A stretch of 64,000 nucleotides of DNA from Himantopus leucocephalus (taxonomy: Eukaryota > Chordata > Aves > Charadriiformes > Recurvirostridae): assembly GCA_003993805.1 (NCBI GenBank), contig RSEF01000002.1, positions 8,075,829 to 8,139,828 on the forward strand, in the 5' to 3' direction. Below the pieces are notes generated by a model. The model ran no database searches. It worked only from the letters and a program-made list of their open reading frames with translations, and was not told the DNA's origin. The translations under genes were made by a program, and so were the position numbers. Below are positions 35,086-48,690 of the stretch, one piece after another; positions within the stretch are counted from its first letter, which is position 1, and each line of letters begins with the position of its first letter.

Positions 35086-37267
35086 ATCATATGTGTCGAA
35101 CTGAATGAAATAAAATGCTTTCTGTTACTTAAGTTCTATTATTTATAATCGGCTGTATTTTAATACCCTCATCTTTCCTTAACAACATAGGCTGGGTTAT
35201 ATTGTGAGCTAGCTGACATGCAATTTAGGTTGAACCGTTGTATCAAACCATTTAATAATTAAGTATATGTTGTATCAAACTAGTTATAGATTTTTTGCAT
35301 AGCAAAAATAAATATTTTTCTAGTAATACCCTACAGAATATAGTCAGTGACCAAAGATATTCAATTAAATATGAATATTGGATTTGGAAGACAAAATCAA
35401 AACGAAGAGCTGTGCTTTATGTTGAAGCCCTTCTGTATTTCTGAGCTGGTGCCTTTGTAATTGAGACTGCTTCTCAACACAATCCTGTTAAGCTGTGAAA
35501 TCCTCTGCTCAGGAAGGCTTTATTTAGCCATAGCCCTCAGCCACTGCTTATCCCTGGTTTCCTGCTTACATTCTTCACCTGCTCTTAATTAGTGCCTTGG
35601 GGTTTGGCTGCCTGTCTCTGTAGGATATGAAAAAATACTCTGCAAATAATGAGGGAATCAGTAAGTGAGTTTATAACAATATAATTAATAATGGATCCTG
35701 GCTACTAGGGGACATTTTGTTATACAGAGCTGTATTCATGAGAAGCAATTTGAAAATTGAAATATAATCTGAGTAATACAGAAAATTGTACTGTAGAGGA
35801 TGATTGTGTCTTAGCCAGGTGATGAATTGGACAATTTAATCATTCCTGCAGATTCTAGCTTCTGTTATTCAGATAAGTACCCAAACCATATGGTCTGTTT
35901 TAAAAAACACTTAACTTGACCTTATTACTCAACAATAAAAACATGAAGAAAAATACTGTTTTCCCTCAAATACACAACATCTTTAAAGAGTCATTTTCAT
36001 TTTGCCTATAAAGACCATAACATCCTGTTTCTTGGATTAGGACAATAATTTATCAATTTAGACACTTGAAAGTACCATCTTGTCTTGTAACATATGGAAT
36101 TGATATTGTCAATTAGTTTTTAAAAAAAAATCCTTTAAGTGCCCAGCATATCTCTGACTCGGGGCACAGTTCTGGTTACTCGTCCTGCTGCCCCAAATAT
36201 GAGCTGTCCCCAGCTTGGAAGGCACAGGCAATACTGGGTTCTTGTCATTTAGTCCCTGTTCATTTCCATCTAACTTTAAACATCTCAGTTAAGTGTTCTA
36301 TTTATAAATCCCCTTTTTGGCTGAATGCAAAGCCAAAAATCAACCCTGAGCGCTGATCCTGCCTCTGGGCTGTTTCCCGTCCTGCCCCAAGGGAGGGCTG
36401 CGCTGGGGACCTGCCCAACGCCCGTGCAGGGCCGCAGCGGGGAGACCTGTGTCCCTGCCGTGGGGTCAGCAAGCCCTGACAGCGCTGCTGCCCCTCACGC
36501 ACAGGTTTCCCCCCCACTGGCAGTCTGACAGCATGGTGCTATAGGTATGTGGAGGTTTTCCCATTCTTCCAGCTGCTTATGAAATCTGAATCCTAATTTA
36601 AACTGGGTGATCACTAGTTTTATTGTCCCACTCCCATGACATTCAGTAGGAAGATACTTACTTTACAACCTTCTCGAGCTTCGCTGCAGTGAAATACTGA
36701 ATTTATAGCAATGGTTTAAACAGCCTAATGAGGAGGCGGAATGGTTTATTTAAAAAGGTTAATGTTGAGTAACAGCTGTTCTTGGATGCGCAAATGTTAG
36801 CAGAAGGAGGGGTTTATGATTCTGCTACCTATGCAAATTTCCGTACAAAAGTCAAATATTGACTGGCATCGCATAAACTGAGGCTGGAAGTTAGCAAGTT
36901 GCTCGTAATCACCAGAGGAGTGAGCTTTTGGAAAACCCTCGTGGCATCTAAGGAAAATTCCACTTCTAAGTTCCTGTTTATATGGCTTAGAGGGAGTAAT
37001 ACGGTATGAGTCTAACCCATCAGGGGTTTAGACCTCATGACCCATGCACTTATACTTCCTACATTCCCGTAAGACAAGGGGATCTTAACTGCATTAATAT
37101 GTCCAAAGTTTTGGAAAGAAATAGGAAAAGTTAGAAAAACGTTATAAACTTTTCCCAATCTGAGAGTTTAAACATGTAAATGAATCACAAAAATCATTAG
37201 GTTTTGATCAGTTGTCAATTGCTATCATAAAACTCCCTATTAATGCTATTTCGGTCACTTGTTTCAG
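35086..37267. other. Intergenic sequence, AT-rich with a small GC-rich patch
   Basis: Mostly AT-rich. A 12-bp direct repeat, gttgtatcaaac, lies at 35237-35248 and 35269-35280. A GC-rich patch at about 36330-36530 has overlapping open frames on both strands but no recognisable protein. No transposon was identified. Confidence 0.5.
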
Positions 37268-37347
37268 CTGTAGATTCAGTCTGACACGGCTCCATTGTGC
37301 CTGGATGAACAGAAACTGCTGTTGACGTGGATAGTTTGGAAGAAAAT
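37268..37347 (+). ncRNA. Exon-like unit, possible noncoding-transcript exon
   Basis: An 80-nt segment is bounded by a pyrimidine-rich acceptor (tcacttgtttcag) and a consensus donor (aaaat followed by gtgagt). All three frames contain stops, so if real it is noncoding or UTR. There is no other evidence for transcription, and chance splice-site pairs are common over tens of kilobases. Confidence 0.2.
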
Positions 37348-39720
37348 GTGAGTACTATAAAGAGATTTTTAGTCTAAATTCATCTTCTCCCTCTATTTTG
37401 CTTTGCTCTCATCCCTCGCCTAGAAAAGTTCTTCCAATTTCCTATTCATATACTGATCCACGAATAGTACAACTGTACTTCTATATATGTTCTCCAAATG
37501 TCTGGGCTGAATAGTTTATTTCCTCTGACTTGTAATTATTCATCTTAGCATTTGGCAATGTTTTTGAGTGGCTTTAACTTTCCTCATGCAATGTGTCATC
37601 GGGTTGAAAAAATACTGGTTTCTTTGGACAATGCAGATACTGAGGTATTTGGTTGGCTCATAGGGTGGAAACTGGCTTCTGATCTTCAAAACTAACTTGC
37701 AGTCAACTGCTTTGGTACATTTTAAAAATGCAGATTAACTCAAAATGATAAATTAGAAGAAAAACATACAGAAAAAGGATGTGAAGTTGGGGAATCAAAT
37801 GGCATCAAAGCTAGGATCTTACTTTGAGGAGACAAGATCATACTCTAGGAAGATGGGAGGGCAAAGGGAAGCTTGGTTTGGGGGGCACATGTAGTACGAG
37901 GTGGGTGGAAAAAGGGTTGTGATAGGAAGTCAAGAGCTTTGCTGAAGATCCTGTTTGAGACTTGGGGACCATTTCCATGGGGAATTGTGAATGGTCTTCC
38001 AAAAAACTTTCCATTGTAAATGTATGAAGCTAAACTAGAAGCTGAATTTTCAGAAACGTGCACTGCACATCAAACCTGAGCACTTTTGCACCAGTTTGCA
38101 GCTCAGTTATACAGGCTGAAAAGTTCAGGTATTCAGGTACAAATCTACCTGTCAACTGATAGTCTACATTTCTGTCCTTCTAAATAGAAATTTTACATAT
38201 TTTAGGTGACATGAAGCCCATTTTTTGGCTCTCTACGTATGACAAAATGAAAACTTTTCAGAATAAAGAATAGAATTAGGAAACACTGATTCATCTGCTA
38301 TGATAAAAAAGGCAAAGCCTCTCACACCACCAGACCAAGAAAGCATTTTTACACCAATAAGCAAAGAGGGTAATACATTTGGGAGGCCTTTAATATAAAT
38401 CATGATTCTTGGTCTCATTACCAAACTTAAACACTGTGGTATTAACTATGTCAGCTGATGGATTACGTTTGCTGTGATTCCCAAAGCCAAAATCAGTAAT
38501 GGAAAAATAAAATTCTCTAGACTTTCATATGGCTTGAAGTATTTCCACTGTATCAGAGATCTTTTTCTGGACCCTGCCTGGCTTTATTCTTCCACTCTCC
38601 CAAACCAAAACACAATAATTTTGGCTTTCTGTCTTTCATTAGTGTCCAGTTTGTACCTGTTTAATTGCAAATGACTCACTAATGGTATAATCCCACTAGC
38701 CAGCAGGCTGCTAACCATCCAAGTATCACTCAAAACCAGCTAAGCAGAATGCCAGTATTTGATGATGACTCATTAATTCGCCCTTCAGTTTTCGACTTGA
38801 GAATAGTTAACATTTTGTTTCTGCATTAATACAGCTTAAAGTTTACCATCTGCCTTTATAAAGCCATAAATTTCAGACGTGCAGAGTCAAATTCCTGCAA
38901 GGTAACCGATTGCCTATCCCAACCTCAAGTATGTCTCTGCTACTCTTGACATATTCATTCAGTCTGTTCTTCAGGTCCCTCAGCAACAGGGACTAAATAA
39001 CCTTCCCAGGGCAGAAATCCCATCAGGAAATTTTTTGGCACATGCCGTGGCTGGTGAAAGACCTGGGCTTTGTGTGCAGCCCTTCCTCACGTGGGACCCA
39101 CAGGTGTCCTGGTATCATAGTAGTTCTTTGCAGGAAAATAATCGCTGCTCTAAAATAAGTCTTGCAATATGTTTTAGTTCAGCTCCTGCAATGAACAAAA
39201 AATAAAACCAACAACAAGCATCTGGATATCTGTTTACCATAAAGTTTTATTGCTCTAAATATTAAAATTTTCAACTACTGCTCTACTGTACCTGCTGGGG
39301 GCATACAAGTGACAGTATGGTACCAGGTAGGAGTAAGTGCCCATCAAAGAACATTCTCTCAGGCCCATTTGAATATCTAGTTGAGTGCATTTCAAGTTTT
39401 AAACCTATAATTAAGTCCTAAAACATCAGCTGATCTTAAGGAACTGTTCTGGGGTTTTGCTGATCATAAACACAGTTTAGAGCAACAGTGCTTGTTCTTC
39501 CCCTGCTTATGCTTCACGGTTTCAATTATGTAAATTATATATGATCTTGAGAGTCCCTTACCAATACTTACCCATCTTTGAGCGTGTGTTTGTAACTTGT
39601 CTTTTGCATTTCCCCAGGATGCAGTTTCTTCTTTTGCAACAATTTATGGTGTTGTACGTATTTCCCTTTAATTTATCTAGAACGTAGTTGTTTGTTGGCA
39701 TTGGTCTGCACCTTCTCTGG
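37348..39720. other. Intergenic sequence without recognised features
   Basis: AT-rich DNA on both strands, with only short open stretches (up to 72 codons) that resemble nothing I know. I see no repeat family. Confidence 0.5.
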
Positions 39721-40325
39721 ATACATTTTTGGAATCATAATGGCAAGAGTAAAACAAGATCAGAGCTACAGCTGAGACGAGACAGTCATGAGAACCCTCA
39801 GGGCAGGAAGCTGAGACTGGGACATTAAGCGAAGAGGGTGAGTGCCAAGGCAGGGAGCTGGAAGACCGGAGCATGTCAATGTGCTGTAGGAAAAAGCTTT
39901 GAGCACCCGTACTGCCATGCGCAGAGCCAAGGAGATCCAACCAGAGCCCCCCACAGAGGGGGCTGAAACCCTTTCCTGGTGATCTTGGTGTTGACGTACA
40001 TTGACACCCCACTAGAAGAGCATAAGGGGAGGGCTTGGATCAGCTGCACCAGTGCCAAGGGAGCTCTTTTGAAGGCTTTAGTTGACTTATTTGAGCGGGT
40101 GATTTTAAGGGACAGCAATCTCATCTGGGGCCATTGGACAGCAGTTCAGACAGCTCCAAACTTGCAGGATGACCTCCCCGCTGTGGGTTCCAGCGGGATC
40201 TCTGGCTCATACATCAGAAAGTCTTGCTATCGTTGCTCAAGATTTCTGTTTATTATTTCAGATATCTTCTTGCAAATGTTTGTTTTAACTCCTGACATGG
40301 TGTTTCAAGTACTGAGGTGACTGTT
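39721..40325. other. GC-richer segment with an unassigned 113-codon open frame
   Basis: Positions 39979-40320 (+) are open for 113 codons (LTYIDTPLEEHKGRAWIS near the start, then LLKALVDLFERVILRDSN). The opposite strand is open for up to 111 codons over 39677-40012. The composition is richer in GC than the flanks. I recognise no domain, and there is no obvious splice context. It may be the remnant of an unclassified interspersed element or simply stop-poor DNA. Confidence 0.25.
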
Positions 40326-43300
40326 AATTATGGATCTGATGTATGGCTTGAGAATATCATGGGAGTTACTTAAATCAAGATGGCTTTTATCACAGTTAAT
40401 TACAAAGAACTTGAGAGATTTGATGTAGCTCTACTTGGAATAGATTCTACCAGGCCTATAATTATGTTACAGTGGAAGGAGAGAGCTTGAGTAAATTAAA
40501 AACAGTTTCAGATTTTGAAGATAAGGGACACACTGTGCTGGTCATGAGACATAAGAATGACCAGCCAAGATGCAGAGGGCCATTCGGCCGGATTTTGTTT
40601 CTTCTTTTCTTGGCGAATAATAACTTGGAGCTAGCTTCTAACTGAATTTCCACTGACATTAAACAAGTAAACACTTATGCAAGTCTGTCTAGGTCCCAGT
40701 ATCACTTACCGTTCTTTAAAAATCAGCCATTGTAATGTAGATGAGGAATTTTAACAAATGGAGAGATGAGCCCACGAGATTTTCCTTCGAACCTCCAGTG
40801 CAATCCTATTTTTAAAACTTACATGTTCTGTGTGGATAATAAGAATAGTAGTCCTCTACAACTGAGTAATTCTGAATGACATTTACAGTAATTCCTGCTT
40901 CTTCCTACAGCCTTGTTTCTCATACATAGTTTCTTTCATCTTTTCTCCCCCACACAGCAATATTGTTTGTGATTTATCACATACTGGTTTAGTACCAAAT
41001 TAACAAACCCCAGAGGTGATGACTGGACACTGAAAAAAATAGGATGTAAATCACTGTCACAGGACGCTGAATTAGAGCAGAAGTTTCTGTGCAATTAATG
41101 TTTGTACTTGAGAATGGTACAGTGTATTTAAAGTGCTTAAGGATCTGCAGTAAGTCTCACACCATCCAAATGAGATAATTGTTGTTAAAGTCATGTCTTT
41201 GATGGGGAAAAGTAAGAAATCTAGAGCTTGTGACTTTTTCCAAGTCAACAGCGATATCAGGGATTGAAAAACAGAGGTTTGCCTACAAATAAAATCAGTG
41301 TTCCAGGAAAAGACAAATATGTGGACTTATAAGTGAGGGCTGACATTCTATTTGTCCGCATAGTGATGGCATCTCATAAATTTACTTCAAATACCATTTT
41401 ACTCCAAGAATCATTCAACGGGATTCTATGAGATGTCCCCGCAAAGGGCAATAATCAGTGTAAAACAATGATAAAGACTGCAACCACCTGTTATAAACTG
41501 AGTATCGTGTGTATATCTGCTAGTTTTCAAGAGGGGAATTTTTGTTTGTTTGCCTATTTAGAAACATTTCTGAATACATCGCTATATCATAGATGGTAGA
41601 GCGTGGCAGACAAGATCAAATCAATGATCTTACACCAAATGTCATCTGCAGTCATCTACACCAAATGCTTCAGGAAAAACACATCTAAACATTGTTACTG
41701 AACAACATCTGCTTCGGTTTTTTCTAACCCAAAGAGTTCATGGTTTACACCTGGACATGTGCAACACTCAGCTCCCTGTGTTGCATTTTAACTATTCCAT
41801 AACATTCCCCCAGGACTCATTTTTTTTCCCACTGCCACCCCACTGTAGACTGTCCGTTCTAAAGGGTAACTTTTTTCAGCTACAGTTGTTGAGCTGACCA
41901 GTGCAATGTTCCCACGCTATGTAATACAATACTTGCAGTAGTCTAAGGTTTCCAGACTAAGATATTGTATTTCCTTGTTGGTTTCTAGCCTCTGGGCTCA
42001 AGCTTTTCTCTGTGTTTCTCCATGCTGCTTTGCTGCACACCAAGAGATTTTCTTGCTGTTGCTGATCACTGAAAGATGTTTTTTCCCCTTCCCCGTCCCT
42101 TAAGATAGCAATTTCCAGGCTGCTTACACAGATGAAAACACTGTGATGTACCAGTGCTTTTTTCAGGATTTCCACTCCCAGAGGAATGGAAAGCTTCATC
42201 ACACATCAAATTTCTCAGACTGTACTGTTTCATAAACCTCACAGATTTGCAAGAACAGACAAAACTGCAAAATATCAGTAGACTGATAATTAGACTTAAT
42301 AATAAAAACCTTCCTTGGTTGCTTTCATCCCAATTTCAACCAAGGTGGAATTAAACTATGATGTTAAGATGAAGATTTAAGATTGCCCAAAGCAACAACT
42401 TCTTCCTGCCTTCCCTTGCTTTTCTCCCTCTTTAAGGACAGGACCCAAAAGCCAGAATTTTCTTGTGCTCACGCAAGCCAGAAAACCTGGTTTTGCCCAT
42501 TTGTCTGTTACAAAACTTTGCCTCTTTGTTTCTTGCTGTAGCAAGGGAACACCTTATGATATCTTTTTTCCAGTAAGGAAGATTTCTCCTTGAAATTGTG
42601 TAATGTTGCCCATTTTATACTTTTATTCACATATATCTGCTTTCATCTGTCATGTCCTTTTGAAAATGCTCTAGTAAAACCTTTTGCATCATCATATGAA
42701 TAATTTTCAAAGCACATGCATTTTTTTGCCAGATTCAAAGCTGTTTTCTCCCTGGGAGGCTGTAAAAAAGAGCTAAAGATGATATCACAGGTGGTGAAAT
42801 GGGAACAAAGCTACTTAATTTGACTAATATCCCTTTGCCTAATACATAGTGTTTAGGACTCCGCTCCGTTCCTATCCTACTCCATTCATGAATAAATCAT
42901 GGGCATATTGGCAGTATTTGTGGGTTTCAGCTCACAGTATTTATTTCTGAGGGTGACATCCAGAATTTAAATAATGCAGCATACCCCATGTATTGCCAGC
43001 TCTGAGTGATTTTGTGAAAGGAGCAGCTTACTTCTGTATGGAGCTGGAAAGGGCAATTGAACTGGTTTTGTTGGAAAGGAGCGAGACTGTGATCAGGCAG
43101 TTAATTAAGCAATCAAACTGTTTTGTTTATGATACTGCAGGGGCCGTGGATTCACATTATTTGTTAGACTGGTTTCACTGGGGTGGAACTGAGAGCTAAG
43201 GGTTGGTTTCTGTCTCTCTCCTGGAAACCAGCAGCAGATAGCTGGTACAGAGCAATCTTCTTTCCAGGTTCCTGGTCCAGCGGGCAAGGGAAGGGAATCG

Positions 43301-45174
43301 CAGTAGTGTAGCACAGGCGTGAGGTGTGCTGCTATTCAGTCTGACCTTCTCTCTCTGGTACCTTGGCAAAGGCACGATTCTCTCTCTCTGTATATCTATC
43401 CCAAAAGAAAACCACCCTGCAAAATATGGTTATTTTTAGCTTAGAGTAATTCCCAACTCTGTTTCACCGTGCTGCCTGGCAAATGGTTAATTTGGCACTC
43501 TGAGAGTCGGTGTAGGTAAGGGAATGGGGGTGGGAAAAGGGGTCGGAGGCTGCTTAAACCAGAAAGAAAGACTTGTCACTCTGTGCCCATGTGTGAGGAT
43601 AGTATAAAATCCTACCCGTGGCCCTTCAGAGGAGCTACAAGTTGAGTTTTCTTAGAACAGGAGCAATTGGTAAAGTATGAATGTAGGGAAATTTTAGTAA
43701 CTTCAAGAGAAGGGACTGAAGAATGAATGATGAAGAGAGAAATCAAAGAAAATTAATTTTATGAAGTGAAAGATAAGATTATACTAATATTTCACGTTAA
43801 AAATCTGCAGTGCATGAATAATTTAGACTCCTACCAAGAAACAGAATAAGTTCCAGGTGTAGACAACCTGCTATGTGCAATGATGAAATACAATTTATAT
43901 TAATCTTTTGTGTGTCAAAGTGCTTGAAAAATATCAGTTAATAAATTCTCCCAGTCTATTATCTTGATAGAACTAATCACATTTTTCCAAGGAGGAAAAC
44001 AGAATATTTCAGGTATGCTTAGATCATACAGGAAGTCTGTGGCAGTCCAGGATATAATCCAGACGTTCCAAATCCCAGCCCTGCTGTTTAGATAAGAATT
44101 CAGCTTTCCTTAGACTTGACTTGTTTTGAGTCACATCTTGTACTCTGAAATAACCTTCCTCTGCGCAGCACCCCCACACCCCACACCCCCCAAAAAAAGT
44201 TTTAATTCAAAAAAAGGTTTTTTTGAACTTTTGTTGAAAATATGCATGGACACAAGCCTCAAATTTACCAGCAGAAAGGCTGGCTTGACACCAATAAGGA
44301 AGAGAGAACACAGAAACTTCAAGAACAGACACTTCTGAAAGTTTTAAATTGGCATGTTGCAGAGTTGCACGTAAACTCTACTAAGTTGAAGCATGCTGTC
44401 ATTAACACTACCTAGTCCCTTTTCGGATGACAACAAGGCCAGATCAACCATTTGTCTGCCAATTTTCTCCTTTTCGAGAGATATACGCAGGTTTACTAGA
44501 ACCTTTGTAGACTGTCCTGAGCTATTCTCGTGAATTCATTCTGGAGGAGATAGATAGTCTGTGAAATGTGATTTTCATGAGAGCTGAAAATTCTTACTCT
44601 CCATTCCCTCTTTATGTGCTATCAGAGTATCAGCATGATGGAGTCTCTCAAATCCTATGTTATTCAGAGCTTTGGAAAAAAAAGTAAGACCATAATGTAT
44701 CCTGCAGTCCATGCTGCAGCCACCCCAGAATCCCCTCTATATTAGGTTTCTTGATCTTCTAGTCTATCTTACTTATTTTTTCAAATGTTAATTAGTCTAG
44801 ATTATTTTCTACTAAAACTTGATTTTGTGTTTAAAAACCCCACAAATGTTTTGTGTTTTATGACACACTTAGAATTACAAAGTCAAGGCAGATGCATCCC
44901 AAATCCTGGCTGACTCATAGTCCTACCCTGCTCTTTTAGCACCTTTTTAAGTTAAAATTAATCTTTCCTGAGCACAGGTTACCACAGCTGTGTAAAACGT
45001 CCCACTTGGAAACCTGAATTTTCTCAAATCACGTCTTATTTCTACAGGAAATACGTTACCAAATGCCTTCTGGGACTGCAAGTTCTTCCTCAGAGTAGCA
45101 ATGGCAGTTCGTCGTCAATGATGTGACTAATACACCAGTCTTCCATTCTCTCATTCATTCTCGTAGAAACAGAA
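40326..45174. other. Intergenic sequence without recognised gene
   Basis: About 4.8 kb of mostly AT-rich DNA. It contains minor simple sequence (ctctctctctct near 43380, a C/A-rich run near 44168) and an imperfect duplication around acaccaaatg at 41632-41670. No coding exon, RNA gene or clear transposon was seen. Confidence 0.5.
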
Positions 45175-45340
45175 ATGTGGCTGGAAAAGATCACTGGATC
45201 CCGGGTCCAGTCCTCCTCTCAGAGGGAAACTGTTGCCATCCTGGATGATGACAGCTTTAGCTTTGTCTAGCCAAGCCTTGGAACCTCCAAGGATGGCACT
45301 TTGGTTCATAGCCAAAGTTTATAGTAGCAGCCCTTTGCTC
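45175..45340 (-). mobile_element. Old CR1-like LINE remnant
   Basis: The + strand segment tctagccaagccttggaacc followed by tccaaggatggcac corresponds to the reverse complement of a CR1 3' region (the consensus phrase tctagccaagccttgaaaac). It is preceded by a diverged piece around gaaaagatcactggatccc. It is much more decayed than the other CR1 copies here and its borders are uncertain. Confidence 0.45.
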
Positions 45341-48300
45341 AGCGGGTTTCCATCTCACATTATGTTTAATCCCATTTCTAACATTTTGATCCTCAAGTGC
45401 CAAGTAACTGTATTTTCTTTACACAACAGATCCCTCTATAAGGGTGATTTTTCTTGACTTTGTTTCATCAGCAGGTCTCATTAGTAAATTCCTACATGTC
45501 TGGACCACGGTCTTATGAATTTAATTCATGATTACTGTTAAATAAGATTAGTCTCAAGACTGATTCCTGAGGAGTTCCTCCGATATCTCCCCCCACCCTA
45601 AATAGGATTGCCTGCCATTTCAGCTTTTTTTTCTACACTGCTTATGCTAATCCCTGTCTTCTCTGCCTAACTCACATTTTTAGACAGTCACATGCCAAAT
45701 GTTTTGTACTGTCAAGTACGTATAGCGCTCTCTTTGCCTAAGAGATCAGCTGCTGTCAAACAAGGATATTGAGTTGTCTAGCAGAGTTAGCTGTGGCAAA
45801 TTCGTATTTGATTCCCTCACATTTTCTATTTATTCCATTCCTTAAGTTACTTTTTCCTTAAAGAAACAAAGAGGTGCCACACTACTCTTGCCTGTCTGAT
45901 GTCTTTCCCTTCCACATATATAGTTACTACGCCCGCCATTCTCTAGATGTGTGATACAAGGTTGGTGCTTTGGACTATAGACTTTTTGCTAGAGGACTGA
46001 CAGTTTTGTGTGCCAGTTAGTGAGAGGAATTTGTAGTTGGCACTTTCAAAGTCTAGTGACACTCTGACCGTGGGCTGACTCCTGTGCTGATGAATTAATT
46101 AAATCCATTTATGCAGTTACTCAAATCTGTTTCTCAGAAACATGTACGGCTACATGTTGGTAACCGTTTACACGACTAGAAATGCATTTGTGTTTCTTTT
46201 CTAGCCAGAAAGGGGCCATTTTTTAAGTCTCTAGCTCCAAATTCTTGTTTATAGAAACAAGTGGAAACGTCCCTGAAATATGTGATATTGTAAATGAGGA
46301 CAGAGTTGGTTTACCAATGGCAATGGTAGCATGGCAATAGCAATGGGAGTGTTTTGCCGGAATACTTGAAACGTGGCAATGCTTCTGACCCTGTGAGCTG
46401 CACACCAGACATTTCACGTGGTCCAGAGCCATGAGTAACATTCCACATACACTAGATAACTAAAAAGAAGGGGATCTCAAAAATGATGTGAATGGGTAAG
46501 ATAACAGCTTCCATGGCTTCCCCTATTTCCATCCAGTTTGAGGCTTTTCAGGGTCCCATGACAACACCATGACTAGTCACACCGGCCATGGCTGGCTCAT
46601 TTCCACCCAAAAGCCACTCAGTTTGTCTGCCAGTCCTCCTGGCAGTCCCACGGGGCTGTCCTGCCATGCAAGCACCGTCAGATGATTTGCTGGCTGAGTG
46701 CAGCTTGAGAATAGTCATCATCATTTTTGAAAGTCCACTTTATCTATTTAAAAGTTAATTGAAATAACATTTGAATGTCAGCTTGTCCTCCTGTTCTGCT
46801 TGCTTCAACTGGAAAATACACACAGCTCTACCTGTCTCCAAAATGAGCAAAGTCAAAGGCATGTATAAGTGGAAGTATGCACCCAGCACAATTCTCCGTG
46901 ACAGTGCATCCTTGCCAGGCAGAGTGGGGGGAAATTGCAGGACATCACCACATCAGCTGGTGCCTGAGCTCATCACAGTACCCTTCGTGCATCTCCCAGA
47001 ACCTCCTTTGCCTTTCTGGTCTCGGTGCCTTTTCTTTGCTGGTCATAGCTGACTTTCGCAGTTGTGCTGGACTGGAAGCACAGTGCAGAGGAGTTGGCAA
47101 GCTGCCTGTGAAAGGGATGCGTTCCAGCCTGAGGAAAGCAGGAGATCATCATTAAAGACTTAGTAAATAATGACCTGCTCATAAAGAACAACAATGGAAG
47201 TAGAATAGCTTGGAAACTCATGAGCATTTTGAAATGGCAGGAGCCATGTTACCCGGCATCTGAAATACATTTAAATTACAGTAAATGTTGTGGATCAATT
47301 ATCACTAAACTGCATACTGGAAGGAAACTGGTGATATAAAAAGTAATGAAAAAAAGCTGGTTCTGAACATTAGTAATTTTCTTCATAAAAAGCAAGTTTC
47401 CATGACTCATTTATATACTATCAATTACATGTGTTCAGAGGCTGAATTTTAAGATTAAAATAGTCAACTAAATTTAACTGTGCCATTATCTTTATGTTCT
47501 TGCAGAAATGTTTTTTCCCTGGCAATTGCAGAGAACAGCAAAGTGATTGTGAGCACAGGTTATGATAACATCCGCCCATAAACTGCATTTACTGCTTACA
47601 TAAATGTGTGGATAACATTGAGGGGTTTTTCATTCTTCTAAATATTTGCTTGCCAAGGTGACACTGTTTAATTCACATCTCCGAAGACCGTTATCCTTAC
47701 AGATGCATTTTTAGTCCTTTCAGAAAGATGTTATTTATGTGCAACGTGAACTGAACTTCCTAATGTCCTGGACCACGATGTTTAGAGATTGTTGTGGCCA
47801 TACTGGCTCACGTTAGGCATGAGGATTTTCACTTCTTCAGTCTTGGTTTGTGTTCACCTAGGAGTAACTTCTTTGAGGATAAGAACATAAATGCTGTACT
47901 ATACCAATTCAGAGATAAGCCTGGGTGATTAGACTTTCTCTGGCAGGAATTTGTGGTGGATGCAGGGGAAAAAATGATGGGAAGAAAACTAGGGAAAAAA
48001 TTATTCTTTCCCGCGTGTGTTCTCCCAGTTTGCAGCTTATAGTAGTCTGGGAATATCTTGAGTCAAAGTTGCATCCAGCAACTGCATCCTACTTAATACT
48101 CACTGTTAGATTTGTTCTCCATGAGTTGGACTGAACACAATTATACATTTTTGACTGCCACAGCAACCTCAATATCTGACTACTACAATTTCACTATGCG
48201 TTGTCTGAAAAAGTAACTATTTTTATTTTAACACTGTAACCTAATAATTTAATTAGGTGTCCCTTAAGTTCTATATTATGAGAAGTTGTGAATAATGCTT

Positions 48301-48382
48301 CCCTTGTTGCCCCATTCATGAGTTGACTCTAGGGTACCTCTCCGCAGTCATCGCTTTTCTAAACTGGGACGCGCTAGGATAT
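45341..48382. other. Intergenic sequence without recognised gene
   Basis: About 3 kb in which I see no gene. The block at 47280-47700 is evenly AT-rich with TAAT-type motifs and could be conserved noncoding DNA, but there is nothing decisive. Confidence 0.45.
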
Positions 48383-48501
48383 TGTCCTCGTTTTGGCTGG
48401 AATAGAGTTAATTTTCTTCATAACAGCCCAGAGGGTGCTGTTTTGGATTTGTGGCCAGAACAGCGTTGATACCACAGGGATGCTGTAGCTGTTGCTGAGC
48501 A
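48383..48501 (+). mobile_element. ERVL-like solo LTR fragment (5' part), cut by a gap
   Basis: It starts tgtcctcgttttggctggaa and continues tagagttaattttcttcata, gtgctgttttggatttgtgg and gttgataccacagggatgct. This matches the 5' end of an abundant avian ERVL-type LTR (tgtcctggtttcggctggga type). The TG start is at 48383. The element runs into the N gap, so its 3' end and any internal sequence are not visible. Confidence 0.75.
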
Positions 48502-48601
48502 NNNNNNNNNNNNNNNNNNNNNNNNNNNNNNNNNNNNNNNNNNNNNNNNNNNNNNNNNNNNNNNNNNNNNNNNNNNNNNNNNNNNNNNNNNNNNNNNNNN
48601 N
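48502..48601. other. Assembly gap of exactly 100 N
   Basis: A second 100-N placeholder, lying between an LTR fragment and a CR1 tail. Both are repeats that commonly break assemblies. Confidence 0.99.
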
Positions 48602-48690
48602 AGGTGTCCCTGCTCACGGCAGGGGGGTTGGACTAGATGATCTTCAAGTCTTTTCCAACCTAAACCATTCTATGGTTCTATGATTCATTA
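48602..48690 (+). mobile_element. CR1 LINE 3' end
   Basis: The sequence gtgtccctgctcacggcagg, gggttggactagatgatctt and ccattctatggttctatgat is the CR1 3' terminus on the + strand. The rest of the element must lie in the gap. Confidence 0.85.

Noticed and set aside
48408..48683. Open frames crossing the second N gap
   Set aside because: Produced by N runs joining LTR and CR1 sequence.
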